Origin: Gordius sp. MW1
Lineage: Eukaryota; Nematomorpha; Gordioida; Gordea; Gordiidae
Length of the DNA: 64,000 bases
Direction of reading: 5' to 3'
Assembly: GCA_964036665.1 (NCBI GenBank)
Contig: OZ038533.1
Span: 12,050,413 to 12,114,412, forward strand
The notes beneath the pieces are model-generated. The model was not told the origin of the DNA, did no database searches, and worked only from the letters and a program-made list of their open reading frames with translations. Positions 60,749 through 64,000 of this stretch are shown here, in pieces (within the stretch, counting starts at the first letter, position 1; each line of letters begins with the position of its first letter). The translations under genes and the position numbers were made by a program.

Positions 60749-61084
60749 TAGAAACCTGCACGGCCCGCGGACCGGGCTTCTGCTAAAAAATAAAACAATG
60801 GGCCGGCCTGGACGGGCCGTAATATAACTTAACGGGCTGGGCCATACTTAAGGCCCGTTAAACGCCCGTTACAAAATAAATTAGATGTACAAAAGAAGGT
60901 GTTTTTATAATGTTTTAATTTATAATTATTTTATGTATATAAAATTAACAAGAAAAATTGAATTTTATTTCCATCTTAGTTCATTAATATCTCAATCCGC
61001 ATTATAAGTGTTAAAGATAATTTATATACGTAAATTTTTATTACGGGCGGGCCGACTGACCTAAACAGGGCAGTTGCAGGTTTA
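60749..61084. mobile_element. 336-bp hAT-type element with perfect 8-bp target duplication
   Basis: Ends TAGAAACCTGCA and TGCAGGTTTA, flanked by GTATACAG on both sides (60741-60748 and 61085-61092). Subterminal GGCCCG-rich sequence as in the 27312-27891 family. No coding capacity. Confidence 0.9.
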
Positions 61085-61185
61085 GTATACAGTATTCATG
61101 TTAATATCTTATAAAAAGTTATACTTCCGTTCTGCAGCCATTTTTAAGTGATCAAACTATGCAAATATTTGTTTTTATAGGATTA

Positions 61186-62270
61186 TTAATTGATATGCAA
61201 TTTATGGGCTCGTTTTCGTTGTCCGTTCGCCCGTCCAACATGTATCTTAATTGCTGGTTCGAATCCCGGAGAGGGCAAATAAAATTGAAATTAATATATT
61301 GTTAAGACGGTCTCCTGGCTACTGACAATTGAATAAAATGACCATTGGCCAAAGTGTGAATCGAAATTTTTTTTCGTTTCTTATGTATTTATATCCTTTA
61401 TGACCGTCACTTAACTGCTGACCAATGGAAAAAATGACCATTGACTAAAGTGTATCAAATTTTTTCCTTCTCTATTTTAAATATAGACTATTTGGCCGTT
61501 TGCTGGCTACTGACCAATAAAAAAAATGACCACTGGCCAAAGTGAGATTAAAATCAAATTTTTTCTATAGATAGCCAGTACTTGGCAGTCTGCTGGCTAT
61601 TGACCAATGAAAAAAATGACCACTGGCCAAAGTGAGATTAAAATCGATTTTTTTCTAGATTTTAATTTAGGCTAGTTATTTGGCTGTCTGCTGACCATTA
61701 GAAAAAATGACCACTGGCCAAAGTGTATATCGCATTTTTTTTATATTATAATTATAGGCTATTTGGCCATCTGACCAATGGAAAAAATGACCAATGGCCA
61801 AGGTCTGGTTGGATTTTCATTTTTTTAATATCTTGTTTATACTATACATATGCGCATGGTTTGAATAGAGTCTATAGTCATAATTCAAATTATGGGTCGC
61901 CTACACCAAATTGTTTAAATTTCTACAGTATAAAAGAAATTCTAAATTAAAAGTTGTACGTTTTGGAAGGATGACTTTTGGCTTTTCCAAGGTCATACCC
62001 TCTATTTGCGTTCCTTTCGTCATTTTGATTAATTTAGAAGTTGATAAATAATAATGAATGAAAGAAAACCTATTCCTCAATAAATAAAGTATTAAATAAC
62101 TAATCATTTTGCATTTTATACCCTCCCCCCCCCATAGGCAGTCTCGCCCCTTCCCACCTTTCTCCCCCATAAATTGCATAGCAAATATACTACTATACGG
62201 AGTATAGATGAGGTTCGTTCCCCCTTTACTCCAGCCTCTCCCTCCCCTCTTCACTTCCCCCCCCCCTGGT
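61186..62270 (-). mobile_element. Composite repeat element, copy C6, divergent
   Basis: Right end ttaattgatatgcaatttat at 61186, a remnant of the microsatellite (cgttcgcccgtcc), then a B-box-like ggttcgaatcccgg at 61257-61270. About five divergent body units (tgaccattggcc, tgaccactggcc) lie at 61310-61810, and the tgcatagcaaatat and purine-rich blocks at 62100-62270. The left-end hairpin is lost. This looks like the oldest copy. Confidence 0.7.
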
Positions 62271-62489
62271 TTTTTATTTTATTTATATATCACTTTTTTT
62301 AAATAAAAAACATACCTATGAGCATTCATGGGGTATACAGGACCCCACGAGCCAAAAAAGTTTTTATATATTGAAAAATAGTGAGGGTGTCAAATCGCTA
62401 GCCCCTTACTGTTTTTTTTACCTCACTCAATTAGCAACCATAAATTCTATGATTATTTAATTCAATCATCAAAATCGTATTTCAAGGCA

Positions 62490-62750
62490 AAAATTTATAA
62501 AACTGTTGGCCAGAGAACTCTCCCATCTACATATGCTTAAAAAGTTGACTAATAAGCAGTTGCACAGAGATTTAAGAGAATTTATAAAACGATTGTATAA
62601 CATTCAAGACAAACACGAACTAAAATCTGATAACAAAGATGTTCCAGCTGTCCCCGATGTCGGGATAAGAAAACAAGATTTTCGTGCAATAGATGTCAAA
62701 ACCCTGTCTGTGCTGATCACACTATAATATTTTGCGAAACATACGAAAAT
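62490..62750 (+). pseudogene. piggyBac C-terminal fragment with zinc-binding motif
   Basis: LLARELSHLHMLKKL, then REFIKRLYNIQDK, then in a shifted frame CSSCPRCRDKKTRFSCNRC and QNPVCADHTIIFC. The cysteine spacing is that of the C-terminal cysteine-rich domain of piggyBac transposases. One frameshift near 62640. It could be the displaced end of the plus-strand copy at 55953-59235, or a separate copy. Confidence 0.75.
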
Positions 62751-62767
62751 AATGACCATTTTTAGGA

Positions 62768-63083
62768 CCAATGTTACACGATCCAAATTTTTGTACTGTA
62801 TAAGCGATCTGACATTCCATTTTCTTATTCGATCCAAAAAATAACGAAGCGCCGATTAGTGTTTTTCGCATTCGGAAAAACACAAATCGTAAGAAATAAA
62901 CAAAAAATTTTACTCACGTTTTCATATTGTGATTTCGGACTCGCAAGGGCAGGTTTTGTAGGGTTAGGGTTAGGGTTAAGTCATTTTAGGTTCAAGATAC
63001 ATAATTACTTTTTTTGGATCGACTAAGAAAATGGAATGTCAGATCGCTTATACAGTCCAAGAATTTGGATCGTGTAACATTGG
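62768..63083. mobile_element. 316-bp MULE-like MITE with telomere-like core
   Basis: Arms of about 70 bp (CCAATGTTACACGATCC and its inverse) match the long TIRs at 44523-44664 and 48340-48437. Flanks ccatttttagga and ccattttttaga agree over 9-12 positions with one length difference, fitting the 9-11 bp duplications of MULEs. The interior includes gggttagggttagggtt at 62961-62977. It keeps the unoccupied C3 insertion site at 62889-62906. Confidence 0.75.
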
Positions 63084-63539
63084 CCATTTTTTAGAGTCTT
63101 CTATTTTTTTACTGTATAATCATTTTATCATAAATGCATGTTTTTTATATTTTTCAAACCCTCTTTTAATAAAAAAAACATTTGCTTTTTATATTTTTAC
63201 TAACTCTTTGGTCTCCATGACAAAAAGAAGTCATTTAGATTTTTATTAACTTTCTTTGTGTTTAGCCAATTGCATATAATTTTAGAATTACTATTTAAAT
63301 TTTTTCCCACAAACCTATAAGAGGCTTTAATAAACTTGTATTTTAAATTCGGGAAGTGTTACTATATTGGTTTTGAAATTATGATCATTTTAAGAATGGG
63401 GTTTAATCGACCTCATAAGTCACTTCAGGGTTGGGATTTCTATAAGTACATTGGAGGGTTAAAAAATATAAAAACATGCATGATAAAATAAAAAAAGAGG
63501 TAGGGTATAAAAAATGGTCATTTTTTCGCTTATTTTTTC
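63084..63539. other. No gene seen
   Basis: AT-rich sequence between the MITE and the terminal piggyBac fragment. It may be piggyBac 3' untranslated or terminal sequence, but no TTAA-flanked end was identified. Confidence 0.35.
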
Positions 63540-64000
63540 ACAAAAACTTATGATGTGTTCAGCACAGAGAGGGTCTTGACAAGTATTGCACGGTCTTGTT
63601 TTTTAATCTCCGTTTGGAATATCTTTGTTTTTGTTAGAGAGTTTGCGTTTTTCTTCGATGTTATACAATCGTTTAATGAATTCCCCTGTATCTCTATGCA
63701 GCAATTTATTTGTCTAAGCATATATGTAGATGGGATAATTCTTTTGCCAACATTTTTATCATTTTTGTCTAGACATATGATTTTAATGATTATATTGATA
63801 AATAATCATAGCATTTGTAGTTGCAATATTGAGTAAGGTAAAGATACAAGGGGGCAAAGTTTCGTTATATGCTGCACAAAGCTGATCAACTATGTTTACT
63901 CATTCGTTAGTCTTGTTGTAAAATGTGATTATATAAGGTTTTAAAGCAGTTGTAGAATCTGGATCAATTTTTTGGTCATTGTGTAGAGATGACATAACAT
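63540..64000 (-). pseudogene. piggyBac C-terminal half, running off the window
   Basis: Minus-strand blocks in order: PYIITFYNKTNEWVNIVDQL (about 63930, holding the third catalytic aspartate), LNIATTNAMIIYQ (about 63810), EFIKRLYNIEEK (about 63670) and CQDPLCAEHIISFC (about 63560). Frameshifts lie between blocks. It parallels the C-terminal piece at 62490-62750 in the opposite orientation. The N-terminal part lies beyond the right edge. Confidence 0.75.

Noticed and set aside
63555-63836. 93-residue plus-strand frame at the right end
   Set aside because: It is antisense to the piggyBac C-terminal blocks on the minus strand.

Overview
This is eukaryotic, almost certainly invertebrate metazoan, nuclear DNA. 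It is AT-rich and carries spliced orthologues of three animal genes, TTAGGG-type telomere-like motifs inside repeats, and a dense mix of animal-type transposons. Many introns are very short (35-48 nt) and coexist with multi-kilobase introns. I do not assign a phylum.

Three host genes can be read exon by exon with consistent splice phases. (1) Minus strand 797-4396: a TEX10/Ipi1 homologue (pre-60S ribosome maturation), seven exons, five of six introns 35-48 nt. (2) Plus strand 9262-24005: an SMG8 homologue (SMG1 kinase complex, nonsense-mediated decay), 18 exons, about 882 residues, with two introns of 39 and 40 nt among kilobase-scale ones. (3) Minus strand 34017-37126: the 3' part of a voltage-gated calcium channel beta subunit gene (guanylate-kinase-like domain and a low-complexity tail), with one GC-AG intron; its 5' exons were not found. 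The three genes have no evident functional link.

The rest is mobile and repetitive DNA. From 4.4 to 9 kb: a TIR-element end, a G/C-run minisatellite in two orientations, a broken reverse transcriptase and a foldback MITE. Introns of SMG8 hold hAT-type MITEs and LINE remnants. From 25.1 to 27.2 kb: the first of six copies of a composite tandem-repeat element (C1-C6). From 27.3 to 33.1 kb: a hAT-type element, a non-coding LTR element with both LTRs, and a decayed LINE. From 38.8 to 48.4 kb: copies C2 and C3, a second LTR element interrupted by other insertions including a Helitron-type 3' end, and a long inverted repeat around a possible MULE transposase remnant. From 48.4 to 54.5 kb: a 6.1-kb foldback element with an 8-bp target duplication, two mirror-image arrays of a roughly 118-bp repeat, and copy C4 inserted inside. 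From 55.9 to 64 kb: several piggyBac transposase pseudogenes, two facing each other, broken by C5, C6 and MITEs.

The most notable object is the C1-C6 family: a hairpin-bearing left end, tandem arrays that look amplified from a tRNA-derived SINE body, an (ACGG)n microsatellite, and a hairpin right end. Three copies can be compared with unoccupied sites in this same window and show no target duplication, which suggests a Helitron-like or bivalve pearl-like mechanism.
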